Shown in pieces: positions 34,236 to 46,168 of a stretch of 64,000 nt of DNA (within the stretch, counting starts at the first letter, position 1; the number at the start of each line of letters is the position of its first letter). Source of the DNA: Prunus persica. Taxonomy: Eukaryota > Streptophyta > Magnoliopsida > Rosales > Rosaceae. The position numbers and the translations under genes were made by a program. The stretch lies in assembly GCF_000346465.2 (NCBI RefSeq), contig NC_034014.1:11103582-11167581 (forward strand), given 5' to 3'. Under the pieces are notes generated by a model. The model made no database searches. It worked only from the letters and a program-made list of their open reading frames with translations, and was not told the DNA's origin.

Positions 34236-34784
34236 GGTAATTGCCAAACCATCTTTATTATTTAATTTTCTCCTTTTCAATGATTTAAGTACCTAAGTGT
34301 AAAAACAATAGAATTTAGTGCTTTTAATCATTCTAATCACACAAAACCTAGATAAATATTATTAAAAATAGTGAAATTTTCTTAAATATCACATGAACTT
34401 TGAGGCATGTGCGCTATTACCACCTAAACTTTTAACTTTTATTTTTAACCACCTAAACTTTGTAGAGTATTGTAATCCACCACCTACGTCTAACTACGTT
34501 AAAATTTCCGTTAAATGTAAGAGCATTTTCCTCTGTCAATATAATTAAAAATAATTTTAAAACAACATAATTTTAAAAAAATAATAATAATAAAGTTAAC
34601 CTAACTATCACGAATGTAAGGGCATGAAATGGCAAAGTAGGGTGTATGCATAATAGAACTGCGCACACATTAGCATCAATGGCCAATTCGAGGGTGAAAT
34701 GGAATTGATGATGTGTCAACCCACTCCCTCACTGGTCCAAGTTCTTTTGATGGATGTCCTTCCTGCCCCCTAGTATTTTCTTTT
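34236..34784. other. Repeat-like gene-free sequence
   Basis: 34380-34510 (CATGAACTTTGAGGCATG, CCACCTAAACTTT twice) resembles the terminal arm of a plant MULE or MITE, but no matching second arm was found. Confidence 0.35.
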
Positions 34785-35128
34785 GAAATATTTAGTTATA
34801 TACTCATTCTTAGCACTAATACTATAGATAAGTTCTACATCATTTAATTTCTATAAACAAGCCCAAAAAGTAGCAGTTGGCCCTATTGAATTTAATTTTG
34901 ATTATTAAATTACTTTGATGCCCTATTGAGTGTTTTGTGCTTTTTTATAAGGTTTTGTGGTTGGGTTTGTTTTAAGAAATCAATGGCAATTTTATAATTT
35001 AAAACAAATTAAAAGCCTTTTTGTTATATTGTAAATAGGTTTTGGGTGTGTTTCTAAAGTCCATTTCATATAGGTTTTTTTTATTTAATAATTAAAGCTC
35101 CTATATTGGGTATAATAGTGAATCTCCC
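34785..35128 (+). mobile_element. MITE, family M1 copy 1
   Basis: About 345 bp, homologous to 36022-36384 (inverse), 49482-49831 and part of 60400-60590. Ends: GAAATATTTAGTTATATACTC and GGTATAATAGTGAATCTCC, which are imperfect inverted repeats. Flanks T-rich. Confidence 0.7.
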
Positions 35129-35274
35129 TTCTTCTTTTTTGTGTTGTGCCCTTGAGCATCTTCATAGGTTGGGGAGAGTTTTTTTTTCATTGCTAGTCTA
35201 GTCGAGGTGTTGATGCTTAAGGTGTTTTGATGTGTGTCTAATGCTTTTATGGTTATCTGCTACGTACTTTGTTT

Positions 35275-35841
35275 TAGGGGTGGACACGGTTCGGTTTGGA
35301 ACGATTTTTACCTCAAATTAAAACCGATTCGGTACTATTCATCTGGTTCGATTCGGTTTTAATAAAAAAAATTTTAAAAACTGTCCAGTTCGGTTTGAAC
35401 CGGTTCCGGTTCGATTTTGAACTGGATTATAAAATTTATTTTTTAAATTATTTTTAATACAATTCTCAACTGAAATATTATTTTTTTACTTGAAAATTAA
35501 CAAATTATTCAATTTTATATATAAAAAAATTAATATTAAAGTTAGAAAAGAGAGATATTTTGACACTGAACTTGGATAAGTATTAAGTTTTTTTTAGTGA
35601 AATTAAAAATATAGCATTTAATATAAATATATATTGAAATTATATTCTTTTTAATTTGACCGGTTTGGTTCGGCCCGCTTCGATTTTTGAAGACATGAAA
35701 CCGGATTCGGAACCGGTCCAAACCAATCCGGTTCTATTTTTGACCGGTTGTTGACTTTTTGATCGACTCGATTTTTTTCCGGTTTGGTTCGGTGGGATTC
35801 GGCTCAAATTTCCAGTTCGCCGGTTGGAGTGCCCACCCCTA
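35275..35841. mobile_element. hAT-type MITE with 8-bp target duplication
   Basis: Ends TAGGGGTGG…CCACCCCTA; perfect 8-bp duplication CTTTGTTT (35267-35274, 35842-35849). The subterminal parts are rich in GGTTCGGTT/AACCGGTTC motifs in both orientations, the usual look of this plant hAT MITE group. Confidence 0.88.
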
Positions 35842-36021
35842 CTTTGTTTGGTTTGTTTTAGCCTTTTGAATGAAATTGATGGTGTATGCACATATTTAAA
35901 AATAAGAAAACAAATAATTACATGTTGTTTCACAATTAATAATTAAAAATTTGCCAATTAACAATACTTACTAATTCCCTAAAGAATCTAACGAGCCTGC
36001 AACTTCTCTTTTTTTTTTTTA

Positions 36022-36384
36022 GGGAGATTCGCTATTATACCCAATATAGGAACCGAAATTATAAAAAATAATAAATAAATAAATAACTCATATGAAATGG
36101 ACTTTAAAAACCTACCCAAAGTCTATTTACAACATAACAAAAAGGCTTTTAACTTCTTTTAAATTACAAAACTCTCATTGATTTTTTAAAACAAATCCAA
36201 CCCCAAAACCTCATTAAAAAAAAAAAACTCAAAACACTCAATAGGGCATCAAAATAATTTAATAATCAAAATTAAATTCAATGGGGACAGCTGTCATTTT
36301 TTTGGGTTTTTTTAGTTTGTTTATAGAAATTAAATAGTGTAAGGTTTATCATTAGTGCTAAAAATGAGTATATGACTAAATATC
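36022..36384 (-). mobile_element. MITE, family M1 copy 2 (inverse orientation)
   Basis: Begins GGGAGATTCGCTATTATACC and ends TGACTAAATATC; reverse complement of the copy at 34785-35128. The two form an inverted pair around the hAT MITE. Confidence 0.7.
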
Positions 36385-36640
36385 TTTTTTTAAAATTCTT
36401 TTCACGACTCCACGAGAATCATCTCCTTTTTTGTGCAAAAGAATGCCACCAAGCACTTTCGGCCTTCCGATATCACTGAAGAGGAGGCAGGGGAAACCAT
36501 CTCTATGTAAACAGCACCTCATAGTCTCTTTTCATCCCATATCAGAATCAGTATATGAAAAAGAAAATATTAATGATCAAAGGTGTAGAATAAGTTATTG
36601 GGCATAATTAGAAGACATTGAAAAGAAAAATGAGAAGAAG

Positions 36641-36672
<32 letters not shown>

Positions 36673-37343
36673 CCATGAAGAAGAAGAGAGAAGCTACAGA
36701 AAGTTATTAGGGTTTTAGTTTTTATTTTTAACTTTTTTATTTTATGTTTTAAGCAAATTATTATTTTTTAATAACAAAATTGTGACGTGTGAACTCTCAA
36801 CAACCTTTGATGAAATTTAAATGAGGTAGCATATAAAGAGCAAAAATCAAGCAGACTATAATAGAGAAAATCGAAGCAAAGAATCCGAATCCAATAATTA
36901 TTTAGTTGTCGCTTCCAATCTTCACTTTATTGAAAGAGGCAATCTGTTTTGGTAAAACAAATATAGAAAAAGTACCAGGTGAACTGATCAAATGCATGGG
37001 TGTATTTAGCTGTGAAAAGGCCCAGTTAAATTCTTGTGATGGATCGAACTTTGTAAAGCTCAACTTTAAGCTCCGGCATCACAATTCACCATGCTGAGCC
37101 CACAACTTCAGCAAAATGTAACAGCTTGTTGCAAAGATGAGCGAGGCCCCACTTTATCCTGGGAAGTGCCAGGTGGCAGAAGGCCATTGAAGAACAGGCC
37201 ATCCATGCAAATCCACTCTATCTTCTCCAGAAAATCTCTATCAAAAGCTGACAAAACCCTACCCCTTTCAAGTTAATCTCAACCACCATCACCACGGCAC
37301 CAATAACATTTCTGACTCTCTCACTCCAAAAAAAAGAAGAAGA
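36385..37343. other. Upstream region of psaO
   Basis: Contains an A run (36640-36666). The last ~300 bp are the likely promoter and leader; the leader ends in an A/G-rich AAAAAAAAGAAGAAGA just before the ATG. Confidence 0.5.
37154..37159 (-). promoter_or_regulatory. I-box/GATA-like light element (candidate)
   Basis: GGATAA on the minus strand about 185 bp upstream of the psaO ATG. GATAA elements are common in promoters of nuclear photosynthesis genes; a single hit is weak evidence. No clear TATA box is seen, which is not unusual for photosystem I genes. Confidence 0.3.
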
Positions 37344-39280
37344 ATGGCAGCGAACATGGCGACTGCATCAACCGTGATAGGCTTGAGCAGTTCCTCACTC
37401 TCACCAAAGAGGACATGCCTCTCTTCAGGTTCAATTCAAATATGCTCACTCACTCTAAACTTGCGCCTGCTTTCTCTAAAATGCGCCTTAGTGCACCATA
37501 TACTAATGTTGCAAAGAACCTTTTTTTAAACTAATTACAGGCTTTGTGAAGCCTATTGCTGTTGGTAACCCTCTGAGGCAAGCCAGGGCCTCTGGAGGGA
37601 GGTTCACATGGTAATTTACTTATCAATCCTTCTTTTTTTTAAAGAAAATCATGACCATTTGTTTGTACATATTTGTAAATACATATAGGTGCTAATTAGT
37701 GTGCATTGATAACATTACACCGACATGTCACATTCTCTAATGATCACACCGAAAAATTACTCGTTATTGTTGTTTATGTGGTTTGATCTTAAATTAAGCA
37801 AACAATTAAGGGTGACATGCAATCAATGATGTTTGATATTTGTTGTTGTGTTGGGGATAAATAGCAACTTCCAGAGAGATTGGCTGCGGAGGGATCTGAA
37901 TGTGATTGGATTTGGGTTGATCGGATGGTTGGCGCCATCGAGCATACCGGCAATCGACGGCAAGAGTTTGACAGGGCTCTTCTTTGAGAGCATTGGAACT
38001 GAGCTTGCTCACTTCCCCTCACCTCCTGCTCTCACCTCTCAGTTTTGGTCAGTAGCCTTGTTCTTCTTTTTTTGGTTCCTTCTTAGTAATCTTTTATTTG
38101 CAAAACATGACTTGCCTTATTCTAATCTTGGGTCTCTTTTTTATATTATGGTCAGGGCGTTACCATTTACTAATCAAATGTTAAATTTTCATTCTTTTCC
38201 ATTTTTGTTCAAAAATAAGAGCGCATTAAAACAAGGCCCAAAGACAAACAGAAACGAACACACAGGCAAATTCCAAATAAAAAATAACAACCCAAAATAA
38301 GGGGAAACAATGCTAAGCCCAATAAACCACCCAACCACATATATACAGCAAAACAATCCTCAAAATAACCCCAAATGACCATCAAATCCCAACTCAAAAG
38401 GTTTAAGTTATCATAATTCTTCCCCTAGTTAATGGGTCTAATTTAGTGAAAAAGAGTCTTGAATCGCAAATTAGTGATCTCAAGTTCGAACCCTGATGAC
38501 ACCTTAATGGTCTCTGTGTGTGTGAGAAACCCTCTTCTCCCTTATAATTTAGACTATCGCTTGTATTAAAAAACAAAATTCTTCCACTAGCTCTTTCATA
38601 TTTACTCCAAGAATAGAAGTCACAAATTTTGTTGTGGGGTTGAATTCGGGTAGGCTTGTTTAGTAATCGTATTAAAGCACCTCAATGCCACATAACTTGT
38701 TTATTAAATTTAAGGTTGATTTTGGATTGTGCAAGTAAAAATGTCTTAGCATAACAAGATTAGTTAATTGAGTCGATTTTAGGTCATGTCCTAAGAAAAG
38801 TCTAAAACCTAAAAAAGACTTCAAAAATTAGGAGAACACACAAAGGAAAATTCTCTCATAAATCCTTGGGATAATGCATTAGGGCCCAAGGGCAAAACAA
38901 TTAATAAAAAGAGACCAAACCTGGTGCAGTGCAGGCTTTGCGTTTGAGACGTCCAACTCCCATAGTAGCGTGTACGCTAAAAATTGCAGAAATAGAAAAA
39001 AAAATGAGGTCCCACCGAGACTTGAACTCGGGTTACTGGATTCAGAGTCCAATGTCCTGACCACTAGACCATGGGACCTCTTGTTGTTAATGTAGGGTTA
39101 CTGTTCTTATTTATACGTGTATGAGGTTTGAAAAAATCTATTTGAAGAAAAACATAATTAATTAGAATTTTGTTAAATAGAAATGATATTGAGGGCATGA
39201 GAATATGAGCACAAGACCTCGGTTGCATGGATGTGTTCTTAATCATTTGTGATATTTGATTAATACCACTGCCTATTTTT

Positions 39281-39311
<31 letters not shown>

Positions 39312-39448
39312 CCATTCGGGTAAACGTGACTTAAATTATTATACGTTTTTTGAGTAGGTTGTGGCTGGTAACATGGCACTTGGGGCTTTTCATCACCCTT
39401 ACTTTTGGGCAGATTGGATTCAAGGGGAGGACTGAAGATTACTTTTGA
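37344..39448 (+). CDS. PSAO: Photosystem I subunit O precursor
   Basis: Four exons: 37344-37428, 37541-37610, 37865-38047, 39358-39448 (429 nt, 142 residues). All introns are GT-AG and phases close exactly (TCA G|GC TTT; ACA TG|C AAC; TTT TG|G TTG). The first ~50 residues are Ser/Thr/Ala-rich with few acids, a chloroplast transit peptide. The mature part reads NFQRDWLRRDLNVIGFGL, GKSLTGLFFESIG, ELAHFPSPPAL, then WLWLVTWHLGLF and GQIGFKGRTEDYF at the C-terminus, the signature of PsaO. PsaO is a small thylakoid protein with two membrane helices that sits at the PsaH/PsaL side of photosystem I and contributes to LHCII docking and state transitions. The gene looks intact. Intron 3 (1310 bp) is swollen by a SINE and holds a tRNA gene on the other strand. 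Confidence 0.95.
38429..38576 (+). mobile_element. tRNA-derived SINE in psaO intron 3
   Basis: Box-B-like CAAGTTCGAACCC in the middle, tail GTGTGTGTGAGAAACCCTC and TTAGACTATCGCTTGTATT before an A run. Flanked by 14-bp direct repeats AATTCTTCC(C/A)CTAG with one mismatch (38415-38428, 38577-38590). A diverged relative is at 50264. Confidence 0.8.
39007..39078 (-). tRNA. tRNA-Gln: tRNA-Gln (anticodon CUG)
   Basis: 72 nt on the minus strand, starting GGTCCCATGGTCTAGTGG. The acceptor stem is 7 bp (GGTCCCA with TGGGACC), box A is TGGTCTAGTGG and box B is AGTTCAAGTC. The anticodon CTG falls at positions 34-36 (39043-39045). A T run follows on the minus strand (about 38996-39004), a pol III terminator, and AACAACAA lies just upstream, as is common for plant tRNA genes. 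It is nested antisense in intron 3 of psaO. Confidence 0.95.
39284..39310. repeat. (AT)n microsatellite in psaO intron 3
   Basis: Uninterrupted AT dinucleotides shortly before exon 4. Confidence 0.85.
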
Positions 39449-40109
39449 ATTTGATCCGTTTTAGGTTATGTAAAATCTATGCTTAATGTTCAATTATCTC
39501 AATACTTCCTTTCCTTTCATCTCCAAGTGTAACTGCAAACTTCATTATCTTGAATTAATATTGTGTACTCCCGATGTAAATAAATATTCTAGTCAGGCTA
39601 TACTGACAAAAGGTCTATTTATGTTTTCTTCTTAAGTTAACCTCGCTTAATGGAAAATGGATGGTCAATAACCAAAAGTACATGAGCATTAAGAAGTTGG
39701 ATCAACTTAATTCTTCCAACGAGGTCTTGAAGGGGACAGATTACGCATTCAGTCGTATAAGGCATTGTAGGCTCAGCTAATTTAGAATAAAGAAATTTCA
39801 CGCAATCATTTGTTAAACTATATATAAAAGTATCAACTAACTCTTTATTAGTGGTATTTCTCATTCCAATCTGGAAAAATGCTCTATGTTCCACTCCACC
39901 GTCCCTTTATAATAAAAAATAAAAAAACAATAAACAAAACTTTTTTTTGGTTCAAGTTAAGCTTTTCCAGAGTGATGAAAGCATTTTATCCAACACCTCT
40001 TGAATGGTGTTAATAAGGAAACACAAGGACAAATAAGGGTAAGGTTAAAGAACCTTTGAACATGTGCAATTTGTAATTTCTTTTAGTTGGTAGAATTAAG
40101 AGATTTATA
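39449..40109. other. 3' flank of psaO
   Basis: Probably contains the 3' UTR in its first 150-200 bp. No further gene. Confidence 0.45.
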
Positions 40110-40515
40110 TATATATATATATATATATATCAGTCCCCTTCTATTGAGGGATCTCTCAAATAAAAGACGCCCTTTAGGGTACCCTACAATTTTTTTCCCA
40201 ATTATCCAAACCATTTATTTTTTAGGTCTTCATTTATAGATCATCCTTACAAAAAATTAGACAAATCGGAAACCGTTTCGACATCCAATTGTGTCTTACA
40301 AAATCAATGAACACGGTGCTTCAAGAAAATGCTAAAATTTCAATAACTTAATTGAGTGGTCAAATGATATCGGATTCAAGTGATTTTTTGTAGAGATGAT
40401 CTTTGAATGAGTATCTACAAAATAGATGGTTTGGATTAGTGAAATACAATTCGGAGTGGAGCCTACAAGGGGTGTCCTTCAAATAAGCTTATATATATAT
40501 ATATATATATATACA
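40110..40515. mobile_element. ~355-bp repeat bounded on both sides by (TA)n
   Basis: (TA)n tracts at about 40111-40131 and 40488-40513 bracket a segment with loosely inverted ends (CTCAAATAAAAGACGCCCTTT near the left; inverse of the right: TATTTGAAGGACACCCCTTG). Probably a MITE inserted at a TA site whose duplicates expanded; superfamily unresolved. Confidence 0.5.
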
Positions 40516-41595
40516 CCACTTCTATCATCAATATTATAAAGATACCCTAATTAATCTAATGTGGAGAAACAAACCCAAAATCAACCACATGTCATGCATT
40601 TATTAATATTTTATACATGAAATTTTCTTTTTGTCCTTGTGTCATGAAATTTTCTTTTTGTCCTTGTGTCATGAAATTTTGAGAAAGAAATCCATATCTT
40701 GCCATCCGGATTAAATTTAGAGAAAAAAAGCACACCAGTTGGATTAGAGTTAGAGGAAAAAGCCCATCAGCTGGCTTAATTGGGTTTTTTTTATTTGTTA
40801 TTTTATTGTTGGGGTTTTTATTGTAAAACATGGCCTAGACTTCATTGTGGGTTTTTCTTTTCGAAAGGTTGGTGGCAGTATTGTAATTTATGGGTGTTTC
40901 GAGTATTCTTTTGTTTTAAAATGAGCTTTGGGTTTTTTATAGGATTAGATTTTCTACTATTCCGGGCCCCTCTAGTGGGCCTGAATTTTAAGCTCCCTAT
41001 AATTAATGTCCTCCTCTAAATGAATCTCCCAACCGAATTATGATTTACCTTAAACCCCAAGTAATCCTTTGTCAATCTAAGACTCCAAATCCTTTATTGA
41101 TTAATCAAATCCTTTACTGAATCTGCCTCTATAATATGCCACCTCATTCCTTGACATCTAAGGAAATCATCAGTCATAATCTCTATTAACGAGGAAGCCA
41201 TATGTCAAATTGTCGAGTTTGATTTAAGTAGTGAGACTTGTTTTAGTTGGTTTGAGGAGCTCTCTGATATACAACAAGCCCTTTTTATTTTTATTTTTTA
41301 TGATTCAATGAGTCGGAGTCAGGCTAATCATCCCCCTGTTTTACTTTTTCAATTCATCAATAAAATTTCCCTCATATAATCAAGGTTGCTTAAAAAATCA
41401 ATTGGGAAAACATTATCTTTGACAAGGTGGGCCATAGGTCAAAAAGGCCAACTAGGTCAATTATGAAATTCCTAGATAGCTAGCGTGGTCAATGATCCTA
41501 GCCCTTTTTTTGTCAAATTATCTTAGCCCAATTTGGTATGAGAAATAGGGGTCCAAACATATTGATAAGAAAAATACTTCGGTAATTTCTAATAA
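40516..41595. other. Gene-free sequence
   Basis: Includes a 28-bp tandem repeat (about 2.4 units of ATGAAATTTTCTTTTTGTCC… at 40617-40680). No gene. Confidence 0.45.
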
Positions 41596-41779
41596 TAGTC
41601 CCGATCCTTTAGACCACAGGAGTCCAAGAAATTTGTGGTCACTCACCGTTGGATGTAAATTCAACGGTTCACTCAATCTTGCACTCCTTTTAAGAAACTT
41701 TTTTGAACCATTAGATTAATATCCAACGGTGGGTGACCACAATCTCTTGGACTCATGTGGTCCAAGAGATCAGGACTGT
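41596..41779. mobile_element. Foldback MITE (184 bp) with ~60-bp TIRs
   Basis: The left arm TAGTCCCGATCC…GACCACAGGAGTCCAAGA…GTGGTCACTCACCGTTGGAT is matched by the inverse of the right arm ACAGTCCTGATC…GTCACCCACCGTTGGAT. The flanks TTCTAATAA and TCCTAATAA (41587-41595, 41780-41788) form a 9-bp duplication with one mismatch, as for MULE-derived MITEs. Confidence 0.8.
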
Positions 41780-41932
41780 TCCTAATAAATGATTATACTC
41801 TCGGGTTTATAGTAATGATATTACCAAGAGTTCATGTTTCATAATCAGCACTCCAAAATTATCATCTAACACTTCTCTAGTACAATTTCTTCTTTATGTT
41901 TTTTAAAAAGAAGGAAGGCATAATGATCTTTG

Positions 41933-42392
41933 CAAGGGCAGAATTAGGAATTTTTCAACTTATGGGCTAGCTAAAGTTATTAGCTTAAATCTAATGAATT
42001 TTTTTTTTTGTACTTACAGTTTCTATAATTTTTCTAAAAGTAAAAGTATACATTAAATCATATAAACTACGCTAATTGTAAACATAAGACAAAGATGGAA
42101 TTAGAGCCATGAATTTCATTTAGAAAAATGCTTCTCTTTTCGAGACATTAAAAAGATTAAAATTAAAGAATTAGAGCTAAGGGCTTTATCCTCACTATGC
42201 ATATTGGTGTTGGGAAAATATATGTGGAAGACCTCTAACTATGCCTATTGGTGTTGGTAAGGTTTGAAATTGTTTATTTTTCTTTATTTTTAATTTAAGA
42301 TACTCGGGTACTCAACTATATAGGTTTTTTTTTCCCCCAAAACCTTCCCTAGGCTACAACTAACCAGAGCCCATATAATGGTTCCGCCAATG
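41933..42392. mobile_element. hAT-like MITE relic
   Basis: Left end CAAGGGCAGAATTAGGAATT and inverse right end CATTGGCGGAACCATTATAT, followed inward by ATGGGCT in both. Flanks GATCTTTG and GATCTCTG (41925-41932, 42393-42400) make an 8-bp duplication with one mismatch. Confidence 0.65.
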
Positions 42393-42399
42393 GATCTCT

Positions 42400-43145
42400 G
42401 ACAAACTAAAAATCTTATGTGGTTCTAAACTTGGGTGACTAGTTGGGCACCTACATGTGTTATAAGTCCAGCCCAATATTTAAAAAAATAAAATAAAAAG
42501 CAAACTCTACACACATGTTACCCATCCAGGTGGTCCCATATCTTCTCTCTCATTCTCTTTTTGACTATGTGACTTGTTGTTTCTCTCTCTCTTTGCTACC
42601 CGACATCAGCAACTTGTTTCTCCCTCTTTTTTTTTTTTTTTTTGTGAGTCAAATTCTACTTCTATTGGCTATATCTTCTATTATCTTGGATGGGCAACTT
42701 GGCAACAACATCTTCTCTTCTCCTTTTGTTAACAAGTATTCTTCTCATTCTCTCCTTTTCTATATATCTTTAATTATAATTATAATTTAAAATTGAGTAT
42801 TCTAAGGTTTAATTAGGGATGAATTATAATTTTTGGGATTTTATTGAAATTAATTAGGGTTTTGATTAGGGATGAATTATTCTAGGGCTTTGATTTGGGA
42901 TTTTGTTAAAATTGAGTATTCTAGGGTTTAATTGGGGATGAATTATAATTTTTTGGTTTGGTATTGTTGAGAAGTTATTATGATAATTTGTTTGATTTTT
43001 TGTTGATATGTTTGATTAAAATTCTTTCTACATATTATTCATAGGCTATCTTTTATTATGTTGGATTATAATCGGAATCACAAGTGAACAAAGAATTTGT
43101 TGTCTTTTTTTTAAGAAAAAGAATGATGGGTCATCATCTAATACA
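42400..43145. other. Gene-free sequence with local repeats
   Basis: 42790-42950 repeats the sentence GAGTATTCTA(A/G)GGTTTAATT…GGATGAATTATAATTTTT about every 110 bp. It may be the 5' region of the hAT-like gene that follows. Confidence 0.4.
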
Positions 43146-44369
43146 TTGCCTTCTAGCACTTCTTTATCTACTCCAATATGTGATGAGCAAAATCTTCTCG
43201 AGTCTCCCATTATCGAGACTCCAGTTGAAAGAGTTGAATCTCAAAGAGTCGATGATGATCATGATTTTAATATCAATTATCTTGAGCATGATCCAAGATT
43301 ATGTCATCTAATATGCAAATATCCGGTTAATGGACAAGATAATATGCAAAGAGCATATATTCTCTTAGGACCATATCAACATGAGTTAGAAGATTATCCA
43401 AGCCACTTAGAAGGGCGGAACTTTCGTCGATTTAATAAAAAGTGGGTTGGTCAATTCACTTGGCTTCAGTATTCAATTGGTAAGAATAAGGTATTTTATT
43501 TTCCTTGCTTCCTTTTTGACATGAATCAGTCACACTCAACCATTATTGTTGATGGGTATAAAAAATGGAAGAGAATTGGCGGGAATCAATGTGCATTTCA
43601 ACATCATGTAGGCAAACTAAATTCATCACATCATCTTGCTATGTAAAAGTGGATTAACGTACAACCAAAAAACATAAATCTTCATATTGAAAAAGTAGTA
43701 GATAAACAATCAAAGCAATAAGTGATGGATAATCGATTGTAACATACAACTATAATAGAGGGCATTAGGTATCTAGCAAATCAAGCATTGGCTTTTCGAG
43801 GCCACGATGAATCCGTTAACTCATCTAATCGGAGTAATTTCACTAAAATAGTAAAGTCTTTTGCAAGAATTAATATAGAAGTTGAGAAAGTTGTCATAGA
43901 TAAGGCTCCTCAAAATGCTCAATACATTTCCAATGACATACAAAAACAAATTTTGCATATTTTTGCTACCAAAGTGAGGAAGACAATTTGTAGAGAACTT
44001 GGGAAAAATAAATTTTGTATTCTTGTTGACGAATCACTTGATGAATCCGGTAAAGAACAAATGACTATTATTCTAAGATTTATTTATTGTGATAGCTTTA
44101 TTCGTGAGCGCTTTTTTGATATTGTGAGTATTGCAGACACTGATGCCTTGATTCTTAAAAATGAGAAATGCAAAGTGCTTAATAGTAACGACATTCTAGT
44201 GGAGAATATGCATGGTCAAGAGTATATAAGTGCTAGTAATATATATAGTTCATGGAATGGATTACAAACATTGTTTCTTCAAGATTGTCAATATTCATAT
44301 TATGTGCATTGCTTTGCTCATCACTGGCAATTAATGAAATTTACTCGTACTGTCAAGTTTAGTATATAA
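43146..44369 (+). pseudogene. hAT-like transposase remnant (TTF/MYM-type zinc finger, DUF4371)
   Basis: Piece 1 (43146-43646) matches the N-terminal region of plant TTF-type zinc finger/hAT proteins: LICKYPVNGQDNMQRAYI, FNKKWVGQFTWLQYS, VFYFPCFLF, YKKWKRIGG. 43647-43787 continues the homology but with stops. Piece 2 (43788-44369) is the DUF4371 region: AFRGHDES, NSSNRSNF, ILVDESLDESGKEQM, YYVHCFAHHWQL. The C-terminal hAT dimerisation region is missing. It is broken by stops and truncated, so non-functional. Element ends were not identified with confidence. Confidence 0.82.
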
Positions 44370-44984
44370 GTTTTTGCCCAGTTAGCTTTTGAATCTTGAA
44401 ATCGCCATTGTAGTAAAATATATTATTTTTATTAATCAATAATATCATATTAATTTACTTAAAAATAAAATAAAAAGTTTAATATTAAAATATTTAGGGG
44501 GCCAACAGACTGGCCATGGTCCATGAATTAGCTCGTTCTCTTGTCATGGCTCACAAGTGTAGATAATGTTGAAGTGACGATGGCCACCACACCCCCCTAA
44601 AAACATATGATATGACTTTGAATAGAAACCAGTAATAAATACTAAAGACTGCAAACCGAATCCACAGTATGGGTGAAAGTGAGAGTAGGAAGACCTGTCG
44701 TTTACAAAGAGATATACTGTCAAATCCAATTGTATATCAATCTATTGTCATTGAAGTTAGGGAAGAAGAAAAGTAAGTGACATAAATCCTCTCTCTAGGT
44801 GGTAGAATTAGGTGGTTACGTGCAGGGGTTAGGTCTGTATTGTCGAAATTTGTTGAAATTTTGGGACTTGTCTTCTCTCCAATAGTCTATAGAGGATGAG
44901 ATTGTTCATGTTACTGGACAATACTTAGTGTCAAAATAATTATTCTAGCTAATGAAAGAAGTTAGTCGGCAAAAAAGAAAGGAA
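44370..44984. other. Gene-free sequence
   Basis: Follows the hAT-like remnant. No feature recognised. Confidence 0.35.
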
Positions 44985-45095
44985 GATTTCTAACACACGC
45001 ATATTATTAATGTGTCGAGAAAATTCGAACTTGAAACCACTAATCTTCAAATCAAAACTCTTTCTCATTGAATTCAACTATGCTGTCACTCAATT
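44985..45095 (-). mobile_element. SINE relic
   Basis: On the minus strand it shows a box-A-like AGCATAGTTGAATTCAATGAG and a box-B-like TTCAAGTTCGAATTTTC, then a GTGTGTTAGAAAT tail as in the family at 38429. No clear target duplication. Confidence 0.55.
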
Positions 45096-46040
45096 AGTCG
45101 AGTAGAAGAAATAAGACCACATAATAGAGTGGTTTCCCCAATGACTTGGTCATTTTATAGAGATGAAAAATTGACAAGCACGTTCTTTGAAGGAACCATG
45201 CTGACAGTTATCATCTACCTTCCCTACTAGTTTCAAACTGTTCACACAGTAATGCCATTGGACGGTTTGGGGATTTTATATTCTAAAAACTTGTCTTCAT
45301 CAATTTATTAGGCATTGCCTACTTCTTAGCCTTTCTTCTCGTTGAACCAGAAAGAAAGCAATACTTTGCAAGTCAATCTGGAATCTTTTACCAACTTTGG
45401 TGCAACTTTCAGCAGTGAAACTGTAAAATAATTTCTCAAAATAATGTGGCTAATTTGGAGATAATTATTGAATTCTTCATGGGCTAAAACTTCTAAAACC
45501 ATAACATTAAATATTTCTTATTCCGAGAAATCCTAGATTTTCCAAACAAGTTAAAGGTTAGGAAGACAAAAAAAAGTAGAATATTATATGGTCGACAAAT
45601 ATTTTAAGAACTTTTTGTTTCTATGGAAATAGGCTTTTTGGGTAAATATGGAAATAGTTACCAAAACTTGTTTTATTTCATACTAGCCCCTTGGCGGCCA
45701 ATTGGTTTTTTTCTTTTTAATTTTTAAATTTATTTTAGAATTAAAAAAGATAATGGGTAGTTGTTTTCATAAAAATAGGATATATTATCTAATTTTGCTT
45801 TTAATTTAATTTTTTTTAATATGAAAAAGTATGAATTTACCATATTCTCCTCATTTAATTAATAATTTCAATTCTTATGTTTGCATTAACCAATGACATT
45901 TTTTGACATTTTGAATGTTGTACGAGTCTACTTTTGAATATTCAAAATTACAAACAAAAAATAATAATAATACTTTGAACATAATAGTTTTAATTTGAGT
46001 ATTCTAGTATTACTGTTCCAAGTACTTTAAAGAAAATTCA
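45096..46040. other. Gene-free sequence
   Basis: AT-rich; nothing recognised. Confidence 0.35.
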
Positions 46041-46168
46041 AATTTTTTTTTTGAAGACCTTTACTATTAAGAGGGGCGATAATATACTCACATACACTAC
46101 ACGTATACTAGGACTGAACCTCAAGACTTTTCTTGTGAGAACAATTGCTCCAAATCACTACACTAGTG
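46041..46168 (-). mobile_element. SINE, same family as 9219-9351
   Basis: On the minus strand: CACTAGTGTAGTGATTTGGAG at the start, a box-B-like GAGGTTCAGTCC, then TATCGCCCCTCTTAATAG and an A run. Flanks TACTTTAAAGAAAATT and TACTTTGAAAAGAAAAT look like a diverged target duplication. Confidence 0.75.
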
